Assembly (NCBI RefSeq): GCF_013204885.1
Contig: NZ_JABMKX010000008.1
Location: forward strand, 1 to 64,000
Source of the DNA: Paenibacillus tritici
Lineage (GTDB): Bacteria; Bacillota; Bacilli; Paenibacillales; Paenibacillaceae
Direction: 5' to 3'
DNA length: 64,000 nucleotides
Positions 43,044 through 51,427 of the stretch are shown here, in pieces (position 1 is the first letter of the stretch; the number at the start of each line of letters is the position of its first letter). The notes beneath the pieces are model-generated. The model worked only from the letters and a program-made list of their open reading frames with translations. It searched no databases and was not told the origin of the DNA. The position numbers and the translations under genes were made by a program.

Positions 43044-44123
43044 ATGGGAGTCACAAAAACAGGTACACTGCTGCTAAGCTCCATGCTGGTTATCGCGTTA
43101 GCCGGATGCGGTGGCGGAAACAGCAACACAGGAAACGCCGGTGCCAGTGCGCCTGCCGCCGGGAACAGCACCGCTGCCCCTGAAGCAACCGCTGCCGGTG
43201 CGACCGATGCCCCAGAGGAGCTGATCCCGGTCAAGATTGCCCTGGACTGGACGCCGAACACGAATCATACCGGATTGTATGCCGCGAGGGAGCTGGGATA
43301 TTACGCCGAGGAGGGCCTTGACGTTGAGATTGTACAGCCTGGCGCTGCCGGGTCTGACACCATGGTCACTTCCGGGGAAGCCCAGTTTGGCATCAGCGCC
43401 CAGGAGGCGCTCACTCTGGCCCGTCTGCAGGATGTGCCGCTCGTGTCTATCGCTGCTATCATTCAGCATAATACCTCGGGCTTCGCCGCTCCGAAGGACC
43501 GCAATATTAAGACACCGAAGGACTTTGAAGGCAAAACCTACGGAGGCTGGGGCTCTCCTGCGGAGCAGGCGGCCATGAAAGCCATCATGGACCCCGAAGG
43601 CGGGGACGTCTCCAAGGTGAAGCTGGTGAATATCGGCGAAGCCGACTTCTTCACGGCGGTGAAACGGGATATCGACTTCGCCTGGATCTTCTACGCCTGG
43701 ACCGGAGTGGAGGCCGAGCTGCGCGGCGAGCCGCTGGATATGCTGTATCTGAAGGATTACGCGCCGCAGCTGGATTACTACACCCCGGTTCTGACCACCA
43801 GTGAGAAGGAAATCGCTGAACACCCTGAAGTGGTGAAGGCCTTCCTTAAGGCTACGACCAAAGGATATCAGTATGCCATCGACAACCCGGAAGAAGCAGC
43901 TACGGTCTTGTCCGATGCTGTACCGGAGCTGGACCCCAAGCTGGTGCTGGCCAGCCAGAAATGGCTCAGCCCGAAATATAAAGACGATGCCGCCCGCTGG
44001 GGAGAGCAGAAGCTTGATATCTGGAAGAATTATGCCGACTGGATGTACGGCCTGAAGCTGCTGGATAAGCCGCTGGATGCGGAAAGTACGTTTACGAATG
44101 AATTTTTGCCGGAAGGCCAGTAA
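43044..44123 (+). CDS. thiY: Thiamine pyrimidine-precursor binding lipoprotein
   Basis: A 359-residue lipoprotein with a signal peptide and lipobox LAGC (Cys near 22), a Gly/Ser/Ala-rich linker, then an NMT1/THI5-like domain: IALDWTPNTNHTGLYAARELGYYAEEGLDVEIVQPG. This family binds formylaminopyrimidine, HMP or related precursors for thiamine salvage. The ATG at 43044 follows a long GAAGGAGAGAG purine tract. The upstream extension of the frame would run through the terminator and is rejected. Expression is controlled by the TPP riboswitch. ThiX and ThiZ, encoded downstream, complete the transporter. Confidence 0.93.
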   Translation: MGVTKTGTLLLSSMLVIALAGCGGGNSNTGNAGASAPAAGNSTAAPEATAAGATDAPEELIPVKIALDWTPNTNHTGLYAARELGYYAEEGLDVEIVQPGAAGSDTMVTSGEAQFGISAQEALTLARLQDVPLVSIAAIIQHNTSGFAAPKDRNIKTPKDFEGKTYGGWGSPAEQAAMKAIMDPEGGDVSKVKLVNIGEADFFTAVKRDIDFAWIFYAWTGVEAELRGEPLDMLYLKDYAPQLDYYTPVLTTSEKEIAEHPEVVKAFLKATTKGYQYAIDNPEEAATVLSDAVPELDPKLVLASQKWLSPKYKDDAARWGEQKLDIWKNYADWMYGLKLLDKPLDAESTFTNEFLPEGQ

Positions 44124-44175
44124 ACACCGAGTGGAATAGTACTGACACTAACTCACATGAGAGGAATGAATAATA

Positions 44176-44469
44176 ATGGCTAATACACTGCTTAGCATTC
44201 AGGTAATTCCCAAGACTCCAAACAATGAGGATTCGATCCCTTACGTGGACACTGCGATTGAGGTTATTCAGAAGTCGGGGGTCAAGCATCAGGTGAATCC
44301 GCTGGAGACCACCATGGAAGGCGAGCTGTCCGAACTGCTGGATATTGTGCGTCAGATGCATGAGGCGCTGGTCGCCTCCGGCAGCCCGAGTGTGATCTCC
44401 CAGATCAAGATCGCCCATAACCCGGGCGGCATCAGCATGGACAAGCTGACGGAGAAATACCGGCCGTGA
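44176..44469 (+). CDS. Thiamine-binding (MTH1187/YqgV) family protein
   Basis: A 97-residue ferredoxin-like protein: LLSIQVIPKTPNNEDSIPYVDTAIEVIQKSGVKHQVNPLETTMEGELSELLDIVRQMHEAL. It matches the MTH1187/YqgV/DUF77 family, related to the thiamine-binding repeats of YkoF. Here it lies inside the thi operon. Its stop codon overlaps the thiX GTG, which supports a role in binding thiamine or its pyrimidine precursor inside the cell. The exact ligand is not proven by sequence. Confidence 0.9.
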   Translation: MANTLLSIQVIPKTPNNEDSIPYVDTAIEVIQKSGVKHQVNPLETTMEGELSELLDIVRQMHEALVASGSPSVISQIKIAHNPGGISMDKLTEKYRP

Positions 44470-45227
44470 GAAGCACCTGGAGACAAATCTGGCCGCCCCT
44501 TGTGGCGGTCATCTTTTTTCTGGGCGCATGGCAAGTGGCTGTATCGGTGTTCCATATCCCGGCCTGGCAGCTGCCAAGCCCCTCGGATATCGCGCGTGAA
44601 TCGCAGGGCAACGCCTCGGGAATCTGGGCGCACACGGCTGCCACGCTGCGGCTGACCCTGATCGGCTTCCCGGTCGGCACCGGCATCGGCCTGCTTACCG
44701 CCCTGCTGCTGCATCTGCTGCCCTGGCTCCGAAGAGCGATCTATCCGCTGCTGATCCTCAGTCAGAATGTGCCCTCCATCGCCCTTGGTCCGCTGCTGAT
44801 TATCTGGTTCGGCTTCGGCCTCCTGCCCAAAATCATCCTGATCACCCTCGTCTGCTTCTTCCCCGTAGCCGTTGCCGCCATGGGCGGACTCGCCCAAAGC
44901 GACCGGGTCATGATGAATTATATGAAGATGGCCGGGGCCGGCAAGTGGCAGATCTTCACCAAGCTGGAGCTTCCCGGCTCACTGCCCTCCCTGTTCTCAG
45001 GCCTCAAAATCTCCGCCACCTATGCTGTTATGGGCGCGGTAGTTGCCGAGTGGATCGGCGCGGACAAAGGCATCGGCTACTATATGCTGCTGCAAAAGGC
45101 ATCCTACCGTACGGACCGGATGTTCGTAGCCATCGTCATCATCGTTCTCCTGAGTCTGGTGCTGTTCGCCCTCATTGCCGTGCTGGAGAAATGGCTCGTG
45201 CGCTGGAAGCCGCGCAAAGAGATTTAA
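44466..45227 (+). CDS. thiX: Thiamine-precursor ABC transporter permease
   Basis: A 253-residue permease with six membrane helices. The EAA-like loop MMNYMKMAGAGKWQIFTKLELPGSLPSLFSGLKISATYAVMGAVVAEW is of the SsuC/TauC/ThiX class. GTG start at 44466 overlaps the previous stop (GTGA). It forms the membrane channel for substrate delivered by ThiY. Confidence 0.92.
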   Translation: MRSTWRQIWPPLVAVIFFLGAWQVAVSVFHIPAWQLPSPSDIARESQGNASGIWAHTAATLRLTLIGFPVGTGIGLLTALLLHLLPWLRRAIYPLLILSQNVPSIALGPLLIIWFGFGLLPKIILITLVCFFPVAVAAMGGLAQSDRVMMNYMKMAGAGKWQIFTKLELPGSLPSLFSGLKISATYAVMGAVVAEWIGADKGIGYYMLLQKASYRTDRMFVAIVIIVLLSLVLFALIAVLEKWLVRWKPRKEI

Positions 45228-45264
45228 CGCAGTCGATAACAATATATAGAAGGAGCTGACCGAA

Positions 45265-46113
45265 GTGTCTCATCTCATGAATACCCAACACCCGAAGACG
45301 GACGGTCCCGGCAGCAGCCTTGGGGAGATCCGGAGTACGCCGCCCGCGCTGGAAGTCAGCGGCATCTCCAAATCATTCACACACCGCCGCCGGGAGACGC
45401 AAGTGCTGGAGAAGGTATCCCTGACGGTAGAGCCGCAGGAATTCGTCTCCATTGTCGGTCCTTCAGGCTGTGGCAAAAGCACCCTGTTCCACATCATCGG
45501 CGGCCTGACGCTGCCGGATAGCGGAACCGTCAGCATGAACGGCCTCCCGGTTACCGGGCAGCGCGGCAAGATCAGCTACATGCCGCAGCAGCCCGCGCTA
45601 TTCCCGTGGCGCAGCACCCTGGACAATGTCGTGCTCGGCGCCGAGCTGCAAGGCGCCCCGCTGCAGGAAGCCCGCGAAGCCGCGCGCCACTGGCTGGCGA
45701 AGGTCGGCCTGGGCGGCTTCGAGCGCGCTTACCCGCACATGCTGTCCGGCGGCATGCAGCAGCGGGCCGCCTTCCTGCGGGCCATGCTCGCGCCGCAGGA
45801 GCTGATGCTGCTCGATGAGCCGTTCAGCGCACTCGACGCGCTGACCCGCGAGCAGATGCAGCGCTGGCTGCTGGAGCTGTGGGAGGAGAACCGCCGCTCC
45901 GTGCTGTTCATCACCCACAACATCGAAGAAGCGCTGCTGCTCTCCAGCCGCATCTACGTCTTCTCCGGACGTCCCGGCTCCGTCCTCCACACCGTGGAGG
46001 TGCCCTTCCCGCGTCCGCGCCGCGATGAGATTACCGACGCGCCCGAGTTCCTCCAGCTCAAGCGCCAGCTCTCGCTGTGGATGCGCGAGGAGCAGGCGAA
46101 GAGCCTGAGTTAG
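45265..46113 (+). CDS. thiZ: Thiamine-precursor ABC transporter ATPase
   Basis: A 282-residue ATP-binding subunit of the SsuB/TauB/ThiZ class: Walker A GPSGCGKST, Q-loop MPQQPALFPWRST, signature LSGGMQQRAAFLRAM, Walker B LMLLDEPFSALD and switch His in FITHNIEEALLL. The GTG at 45265 has AAGGAG nine bases upstream. The N-terminus carries a 25-residue polar extension. The last codons and the TAG stop lie inside a perfect 17-bp inverted repeat (46091-46130). The GC-rich second half of the gene is unlike its neighbours. Confidence 0.93.
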   Translation: MSHLMNTQHPKTDGPGSSLGEIRSTPPALEVSGISKSFTHRRRETQVLEKVSLTVEPQEFVSIVGPSGCGKSTLFHIIGGLTLPDSGTVSMNGLPVTGQRGKISYMPQQPALFPWRSTLDNVVLGAELQGAPLQEAREAARHWLAKVGLGGFERAYPHMLSGGMQQRAAFLRAMLAPQELMLLDEPFSALDALTREQMQRWLLELWEENRRSVLFITHNIEEALLLSSRIYVFSGRPGSVLHTVEVPFPRPRRDEITDAPEFLQLKRQLSLWMREEQAKSLS

Positions 46114-46130
46114 CAGGCTCTTCGCCTGCT
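46091..46130. terminator. 17-bp perfect hairpin spanning the thiZ stop codon
   Basis: AGCAGGCGAAGAGCCTG (46091-46107) is the exact inverse of CAGGCTCTTCGCCTGCT (46114-46130). The six-base loop AGTTAG holds the last sense codon and the TAG stop. No T run follows, so a simple rho-independent terminator is doubtful. It may block 3' exonucleases or slow the ribosome at termination. Confidence 0.75.
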
Positions 46131-46139
46131 GGGCTCGTT

Positions 46140-46303
46140 GCGTGCTGCCGCTGCTGCGCTTTTGCTGTGCTGCCTCTGCTGCACTCAATGCCGCGCTGCC
46201 TCCGCCGCGCTTATTGCCGTGCTGCCTCTGCTGCGCTCATTGCCGTGCTGCCTCCGCCGCGCTTATTGCCGTGCTGCCTCTGCTGCGCTTTTGCAGCAAC
46301 CTT
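46140..46303 (+). repeat. 26-bp GC-rich tandem repeat
   Basis: Two alternating 26-bp units, TGCTGCCTCTGCTGCGCTCA-like and TGCTGCCTCCGCCGCGCTTA-like, each ending ATTGCCG, repeat directly behind thiZ, giving a 52-bp higher-order period. Open frames through it encode Leu/Ala/Cys-rich nonsense without a start signal. Confidence 0.75.
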
Positions 46304-46312
46304 TTTCTAACT

Positions 46313-46494
46313 GATTGTATTTACTACAATAGAATCCGTAATACTCCCGGCCATATTCAATTCTGCTGTATTTCGTACAGCAGATTTCTGTTCTTGGGCC
46401 CCAAAAAGCCTTCTTCGCAGATTTCTGCTGTACGAAGTGCATTAGATTCAAATTTGCGGCGGATTTGGGGAGCATCTATTGTAGTAAATACAAT
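46313..46494. repeat. Dispersed terminal-inverted-repeat element B, copy 2 (182 bp)
   Basis: The left end 46313-46333 (GATTGTATTTACTACAATAG...) is the inverse of the right end 46475-46494 (TCTATTGTAGTAAATACAAT), essentially perfect. An inner hairpin TCTGCTGTA/TACAGCAGA lies at about 46359-46381. Size and plan equal the element at 3847-4030, although the inner sequence has diverged. Confidence 0.82.
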
Positions 46495-46519
46495 GGGCTA
46501 GAACAACTCAGGTCGTGTA

Positions 46520-46740
46520 ATGTAAGTTGCGAACCACTTCGTCCGTGTAGTTGTATTCTGTGCATTTAAAAACAGTAAAAAGGATCGCTCGCCTCCTATA
46601 ACTGTAGTCTGTACAACTAAATCTGCCCGAATGAGTAATATCAGGCTATAAATAGCAATTTAGTTGTACGAAATGCAGCTATAGGGATCATTAGTGATCC
46701 ATCAGACGATTTAGTTGTATGGAGTGCAATTAAGTATACC
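46520..46740 (+). repeat. Partial composite repeat A (hairpin part only)
   Basis: This shares phrases with the left composite repeat in the same order and orientation: GTGCATTTAAAAACAG, TATAACTGTAGTCTGTACAA, CAGACGATTTAGTTGTATGG and AGTGCAATTAAG. The 51-bp array and the conserved middle part are absent. Arms around 46597-46620 and 46650-46674 can form a hairpin of over 20 bp. Confidence 0.75.
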
Positions 46741-47063
46741 GTGTGTACTGGAACCCCTTATTCCCCGCACCTTACACATCCGCACATCCACCCATCCGTC
46801 ATCCACATATCCATCCCGCACCTAGTACACTCACCTACACTTGCGCTCACTACACTTACCTCCACTCACAGCACTTACCTGCACTTACCTGCACTTACCT
46901 CCACTCACAGACTTACCGCACTTACTTACACCCACTACTCTCACTTGCACTACCAGCACTGATCAGCACTCACTGCATTCACTACTCTCACTGCACTACC
47001 AGCACTACCTACACTTGCCTGCACTCACTCTACTTACCTTCGCTTACCTTCACTTCCCCCACC
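46741..47063 (+). repeat. Degenerate CACTTACCT-type simple repeat
   Basis: About 300 bases of C/A/T-only-rich sequence are made of loosely repeated units such as CACTTACCTG and CACTCACAG on the plus strand. It lies between the thi cluster and the convergent response regulator gene. No gene or terminator is recognised. Confidence 0.7.
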
Positions 47064-47666
47064 CTACATCCAGCCCTTCTCCTCCGCCAGCCGCACGGCT
47101 TCGATCCGGCTTCCGACCTGCAGCTTGCCGAGAATCTCGGAGATGTAGTTGCGGACGGTGCCATAGGAGAGGTGGAGCGCCGAGGCGATCTCACCGGCGC
47201 TACGGCCCGCTGCGGCAAGCTTCAGAATCTCCCGCTCCCGGTCCGTCAGCGGGTTCTCTTCCCGCAGGCTGCCGAACACCAGCTCGGGCGATACCTCCCG
47301 CCCACCGGCCATCACGCGGCGGATAGCATCCGCCAGCTTATCCACCGGCTCATCCTTCAGCAGATACCCCTGAATTCCGGCCTTCACCCCGCGCTCGAAG
47401 TAGCCGGGGCGGGCGAAGGTGGTCAGGATAATAATCTTGGTGGCGCAGCCCCGCGATTTCAGAATCTCCGCCACCTCAAGGCCGCTCATCAGCGGCATCT
47501 CAATATCCATCAGACACACATCCGGCTGAAGACGTTCGATCAAGGCCAGTGCCTCTGCCCCGTCCCCGGCTTCACCTGCCACCTCAATATCATCCTCCAG
47601 ATCGAGCAGCGATGCCATTGCGCCGCGCAGCAGCCGCTGATCTTCGGCAATTATGATGCTGATCAT
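47064..47666 (-). CDS. NarL/LuxR-family response regulator (YvfU-like)
   Basis: A 200-residue regulator. The receiver domain has IIIAEDQRLLRG, phosphoacceptor Asp in VCLMDIEMPLMSG and Lys in GYLLKDEPVDKL. The LuxR-type output domain has LTDREREILKLAAAGRSAGEIASALHLSYGTVRNYISEIL. Its start overlaps the kinase stop by four bases. With the ATPase, permease and kinase upstream it reproduces the yvfR-yvfS-yvfT-yvfU order of B. subtilis. It probably binds the palindrome at 50568 to control its own operon. Confidence 0.93.
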   Translation of the reverse strand: MISIIIAEDQRLLRGAMASLLDLEDDIEVAGEAGDGAEALALIERLQPDVCLMDIEMPLMSGLEVAEILKSRGCATKIIILTTFARPGYFERGVKAGIQGYLLKDEPVDKLADAIRRVMAGGREVSPELVFGSLREENPLTDREREILKLAAAGRSAGEIASALHLSYGTVRNYISEILGKLQVGSRIEAVRLAEEKGWM

Positions 47667-48817
47667 CCCGTTTCCCCATCCTTCCCATCCTTAACTACTC
47701 TAGGTGTGACCACAGTCAGCAGCGTTCCCCCGCCGGCCCCGGAGGCAAGCGTAAGTGAACCGTCAATCAGCGACAGCCGCTCGGCCATCCCCTTCATGCC
47801 GTTGCCGCCTTGCCGCTCCGCTTCCTCCGCCCCCCGGTCCTGCCCGAGTCCCACTCCGTTATCCTCCACCGTGATCCGTACCTCTCCGGCTGTCATTCCG
47901 ATGCCAATCCGGCACCGGTCCGCGCCGCTGTGCTTCACAATATTCGTGATAGCCTCCTTAATGCAGAGGCTAAGAATATTCTGCGTCAGATCAGATACAC
48001 CCGGCAGTGCCGCATCCCCGTCTACCTCCAGCGCAATCTCCGCACTGCGCAGCATCTCCGCTGCTTCTGCCAGCTCTTCAGCGACGGAGACTGCGCGCAT
48101 CTCCGACACCAGCTCCCGCACCTGGCGCAGCGCCGCCCGTGAGGTCCGCTCAATCTCTCTGGCTTCGGCCTGCGCCCGTTCGGGATTCTTGACGACCAGC
48201 TTCTCTACCAGCTGGCTTTTTAGCGTAATCAGCGAGAGGGTATGACCCATGGTGTCATGCAGATCCCGGGCGATGCGCATCCGTTCCTCGCGTTTGACCA
48301 TCTGCCTGATTACCTCATTGGCCTGGTCCAGCTCCCGCTCCAGCAGACGCCGGCGGTTCATCGAGCGGATACCGAAGGGAGTGACCAGCATCATCATGAT
48401 AAAAGGCAGCAGGAACAGGATCTCTGTGCCCTGAATATGGGCCAAAGACAGCAGGATCAATGCGATCAGCACCCCCGCAAACACCGTCAAGGCCCGCCAA
48501 AACCGGCGTGAATCGGCATACCATCCGATAAAGTTGCTGGTGAAGAAGCCCATATACAAATTGTAGGGACTGTACAGGATAAACAGCACTACGATGATCA
48601 GTATTTGCAGACCCAGCCAAGCGGAGAAGGCTTTGCCCTCCTGCCAGTAGAGCTGACGGTAAGTCACCAGAAACAGCAGGACCAGCGCATAACCCGCCAT
48701 CAGCTTGAACCCGCTATACCCCTTAAGGTTAAGGACCGGAAACACCAGATAGATCAGCCAGATATAGGGGAAGAAGCCGAATCTTTGCGGAAAGAACCGG
48801 AACTGCTTACGTGCCAT
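47663..48817 (-). CDS. DesK/YvfT-type sensor histidine kinase
   Basis: A 384-residue kinase with five to six N-terminal membrane helices (about 12-155) and almost no external loop, so it probably senses membrane state or a membrane-inserted drug. The HisKA_3 motif is RIARDLHDTMGHTLSLI with the phosphorylated His. An HATPase domain with EDNGVGLG and GNGMKGMAERL follows. It lies six bases after the permease stop and overlaps the response regulator. Confidence 0.92.
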   Translation of the reverse strand: MARKQFRFFPQRFGFFPYIWLIYLVFPVLNLKGYSGFKLMAGYALVLLFLVTYRQLYWQEGKAFSAWLGLQILIIVVLFILYSPYNLYMGFFTSNFIGWYADSRRFWRALTVFAGVLIALILLSLAHIQGTEILFLLPFIMMMLVTPFGIRSMNRRRLLERELDQANEVIRQMVKREERMRIARDLHDTMGHTLSLITLKSQLVEKLVVKNPERAQAEAREIERTSRAALRQVRELVSEMRAVSVAEELAEAAEMLRSAEIALEVDGDAALPGVSDLTQNILSLCIKEAITNIVKHSGADRCRIGIGMTAGEVRITVEDNGVGLGQDRGAEEAERQGGNGMKGMAERLSLIDGSLTLASGAGGGTLLTVVTPRVVKDGKDGETG

Positions 48818-48823
48818 TGTACA

Positions 48824-49564
48824 TTACACCGCTTCCTGTTTTTTTCGGATATAGACCGATAATATCATAAATACAGTCAGGTAACCGAGCAGCACCACCA
48901 CCGCCCTCCACTGCGGGGACCCTCCATTCACAATGGCCCAAGCTCCATCCCCGTAATTGTAGGAAGGCAGCCAGCGGCCAATCTTCTGCATGAGTGCAGG
49001 CATAATATCCAGGGGCATCCACATCCCTCCAGCCACCGCCAGCCCCATATAGAGCACATTGCTCACCCCGCTTGCCGTATCCACCCGCTTCATCGAGCCA
49101 ATAATCGTACCCAGTGCCAGAAAAGGCACAGAACCGGCGAGCAGCCACAATCCGCTGAACAGCCATTCAGCCGCGCTGAGCGATACGCCGTTGATCAGAT
49201 AGCCTGCTGAGAAAATACACAGAATCGAGAACAGATGCATCACGCTCTGACCGAACATTTTGCCGAGAAAATAAACCGAAGACGGCAGCGGGGTAATCCG
49301 GATAAACGTATTCCAGCCCTGGGTCTGCTCCTGCACCAGCCGGATGCCGAGGGTCATAATGGACGAGCCCATCACGCTGAAGGCCGCCATCGACATCAGA
49401 TAATGCGCCTGCCACTGCTTCATATTGTCCGTCCCCGTATTCACCACCCGAGTGAAGATGAAGTAGAACATAATCGGCATGAGCAGCGACCAGAATACAT
49501 AATAGGGATTGCGGATAATCCGCAGCAGCTCTGCCTTGCACTGGGCCATCATAGGTTTCCTCAC
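48824..49564 (-). CDS. ABC-2 type transporter permease (YvfS-like)
   Basis: A 246-residue permease with six membrane segments. FWSLLMPIMFYFIFTRVVNTG and the later NVLYMGLAVAGGMWMPLDIMP are typical of ABC-2 drug exporters. The GTG at 49564 overlaps the ATPase TGA and has GGAGG seven bases upstream. The ATG at 49552, six bases after GAGG, is an alternative. It pairs with the ATPase encoded directly upstream. Confidence 0.9.
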   Translation of the reverse strand: MRKPMMAQCKAELLRIIRNPYYVFWSLLMPIMFYFIFTRVVNTGTDNMKQWQAHYLMSMAAFSVMGSSIMTLGIRLVQEQTQGWNTFIRITPLPSSVYFLGKMFGQSVMHLFSILCIFSAGYLINGVSLSAAEWLFSGLWLLAGSVPFLALGTIIGSMKRVDTASGVSNVLYMGLAVAGGMWMPLDIMPALMQKIGRWLPSYNYGDGAWAIVNGGSPQWRAVVVLLGYLTVFMILSVYIRKKQEAV

Positions 49565-50472
49565 ACTGCCGCCTCCTCTGGATTCAGGGTCAATTGCTCG
49601 AACGCTTCATCCAGCTTCCCCTGGTCGATCCGTACATCCTGCACGGCCAGCCCGTTCACGAAAATAGCCCGCAGTGCCTCATCCGTATTCCCTGTCGTCA
49701 CATGCAGCCGTCCATCCTTCTCGTAGCAGCCTTCCACGGCTGGCAACTCCAGCAATTGACTGCGCAGCAGCGCCGGGTCACCGGACGCCAGGAAGGACAG
49801 CGATTTCTTAACCAGTCTAGCCTTAATCTCGTCCGGGCTTCCGTCCGCCGCCAGCACTCCCCGGTTGAACAGCAGAATCCGGTCCGCGATATCCTCCGCC
49901 TCCTGAAGATAATGGGTGCTGAACAGAATCGTCTTGCCCTGATCGGCCAGTCCCCGCACCCTCTCCCAGAAATGCCGCCGCGCTGTCGTATCCAACCCCA
50001 CCGTCGGCTCGTCAAAAAACAGGAGATCCGGGTTGCCCGCCAGCGCCAGCGCGAAGCTGAGACTGCGCTTTTGCCCGCCGGAGAGCTTCTCCGCATAGCG
50101 GTTCAGATCCGCCGCCCCCAGCCCCGTCGCCTGAAGCAGCACCTCCATCTCCATGGGCTGCGGATAATAGCTGCGGATCAGGGCCAGAATCTCCCGGACC
50201 TTCAGCCGGTCCATGACGCTGACCTCCTGGAGCATGGCTCCGGTCCGCTGCTTCACCTTGACGTCGGTCGGCGGAAGACCGAAGACCTTCACGCTTCCCT
50301 CCGAGGGCTCAAGCAACCCCAGCAGCATTGCCAAGGTGGTAGTTTTGCCTGCTCCGTTAGGGCCAAGCACCGCTGTGATCGAGCCGCGGCTAATGCTGAA
50401 GCTCACCTGCTTCACTGCTTGCTTCTCCTGGAAGCTGCGGCTGACATTCTTCATTTCAATGACATGTTCCAT
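49561..50472 (-). CDS. ABC transporter ATP-binding protein (YvfR-like)
   Basis: A 303-residue drug-exporter type ATPase: Walker A GPNGAGKTTT, signature LSGGQKRSLSFALALAG, Walker B LLFFDEPTVGLD, switch His in FSTHYLQEAEDIAD, and a 90-residue C-terminal extension. First gene of the ABC/two-component operon. Relatives of this module export lipophilic antibiotics (the linearmycin exporters LnrLMN are similar but have two permeases). Confidence 0.92.
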   Translation of the reverse strand: MEHVIEMKNVSRSFQEKQAVKQVSFSISRGSITAVLGPNGAGKTTTLAMLLGLLEPSEGSVKVFGLPPTDVKVKQRTGAMLQEVSVMDRLKVREILALIRSYYPQPMEMEVLLQATGLGAADLNRYAEKLSGGQKRSLSFALALAGNPDLLFFDEPTVGLDTTARRHFWERVRGLADQGKTILFSTHYLQEAEDIADRILLFNRGVLAADGSPDEIKARLVKKSLSFLASGDPALLRSQLLELPAVEGCYEKDGRLHVTTGNTDEALRAIFVNGLAVQDVRIDQGKLDEAFEQLTLNPEEAAV

Positions 50473-50567
50473 CGTGTATCCCTCCGTGTCCTTCTGCCCT
50501 CTTGGCTATATGGCTATAGTACCGGAGACCGGAGAGGAACATCAGTATGGACTGTCATTGATTCAAA

Positions 50568-50581
50568 GTGACAACTGTCAC
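50568..50581. promoter_or_regulatory. Palindrome upstream of the YvfR-like operon
   Basis: GTGACAACTGTCAC is an inverted repeat with six-base arms, about 95 bases before the ATPase start. A further ACTGTCAT lies 16 bases nearer the gene. It is a candidate site for the NarL-type response regulator of this operon. Confidence 0.45.
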
Positions 50582-50589
50582 CCGGCAAC

Positions 50590-50646
50590 AAGTGGAAACG
50601 GCTTTGCCGTTCTTTTAAAGGACGGCATTCGTTTCAGCGAGAAATA
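50590..50646. repeat. Dispersed 57-bp double-hairpin repeat, copy 2
   Basis: Near-identical to 22029-22085: AAGTGGAAACGG, then CGGCTTTGCCG and GCCGTTCTTTTAAAGGACGGC hairpins, then GCGAGAAATA. It lies between two operons. Confidence 0.85.
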
Positions 50647-50693
50647 GAAGGCTAATGTATCATGTGAAACATATAAATTCTTATAATTAAACA

Positions 50694-50736
50694 AGGCGCT
50701 CCTGTCCACGATTCCGTTATCGTAGCAGGAGCGCCT
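50694..50736 (-). terminator. Terminator of the TetR gene
   Basis: GGCGCTCCTG (50695-50704) and CAGGAGCGCC (50726-50735) form a perfect ten-base stem, with a second ACGAT/ATCGT stem inside. On the minus strand TTGTTT follows. Confidence 0.85.
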
Positions 50737-50747
50737 CCGTGTGCATA

Positions 50748-51335
50748 TTACTCAAACCTCAACCGCTGAATTGCCTGATCCAGCGTATCCTGCAGTGTCT
50801 GTCCCCCGGGAGGTGCACTTACCCAATGGAAGACCGCTGCGCGTATCGCTGCCATGAGCAGCGAGGCCAACAAGGTCGGGTAAAGATCAAGCTTCAAATC
50901 CTTATGTGTACGTTCCGCGATCACCTTGGCGAGCTCCTGCTCAATCTCGATCTCCACCTTGCGCGTCGCACCGAATAATGCCGGATCATCGCGGAGGAGG
51001 ACGATGCGTGCATACCACTGCCGGTCTGTAGTCTCAGCGAATCCATCAATCACAGCGGCGCGGATCGAGTCCTGAAGCGGTTCACCTGAAGGACGGCCGG
51101 CAAGGGCAGCCGCTATCCGCTCGGAACGTTGATACGCATTGCCAACCATTGCGGCCTCTTTGGAGGCAAAATAATTATTGAATGTCCGCATGGAGACATT
51201 GGCGGCTGCGGCAATATCCTCCACCCGGACCTGACTGGCCCCTCTCTCCATGGCTAGACTACATGCTACATCGCTTAGCGTCCGCCTGGTTTCTTCTTTC
51301 TTGCGTTCTCTCAAGCCCGGTTTCTCAGTCATCAT
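50748..51335 (-). CDS. TetR-family transcriptional regulator
   Basis: A 195-residue repressor. The N-terminal helix-turn-helix reads ERKKEETRRTLSDVACSLAMERGASQVRVEDIAAAANVSMRTFNNYFASKEA. The C-terminal ligand domain is helical and unassigned. It lies 92 bases downstream of the FrsA-like hydrolase on the same strand, so it may regulate that gene or a distant exporter. The effector is unknown. Confidence 0.92.
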   Translation of the reverse strand: MMTEKPGLRERKKEETRRTLSDVACSLAMERGASQVRVEDIAAAANVSMRTFNNYFASKEAAMVGNAYQRSERIAAALAGRPSGEPLQDSIRAAVIDGFAETTDRQWYARIVLLRDDPALFGATRKVEIEIEQELAKVIAERTHKDLKLDLYPTLLASLLMAAIRAAVFHWVSAPPGGQTLQDTLDQAIQRLRFE

Positions 51336-51427
51336 GGCACTCTATTGCTCCAATCCTTATATGTAGTCAAAGATCTGCGGTGCTGAAAGGACAGCACCAC
51401 AGATCCGATATCATCCTGCGGAATCGT

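Noticed and set aside
46743..48245. A 500-residue plus-strand frame
   Set aside because: Begins in the CACTTACCT simple repeat and continues antisense to a clear response regulator and histidine kinase.
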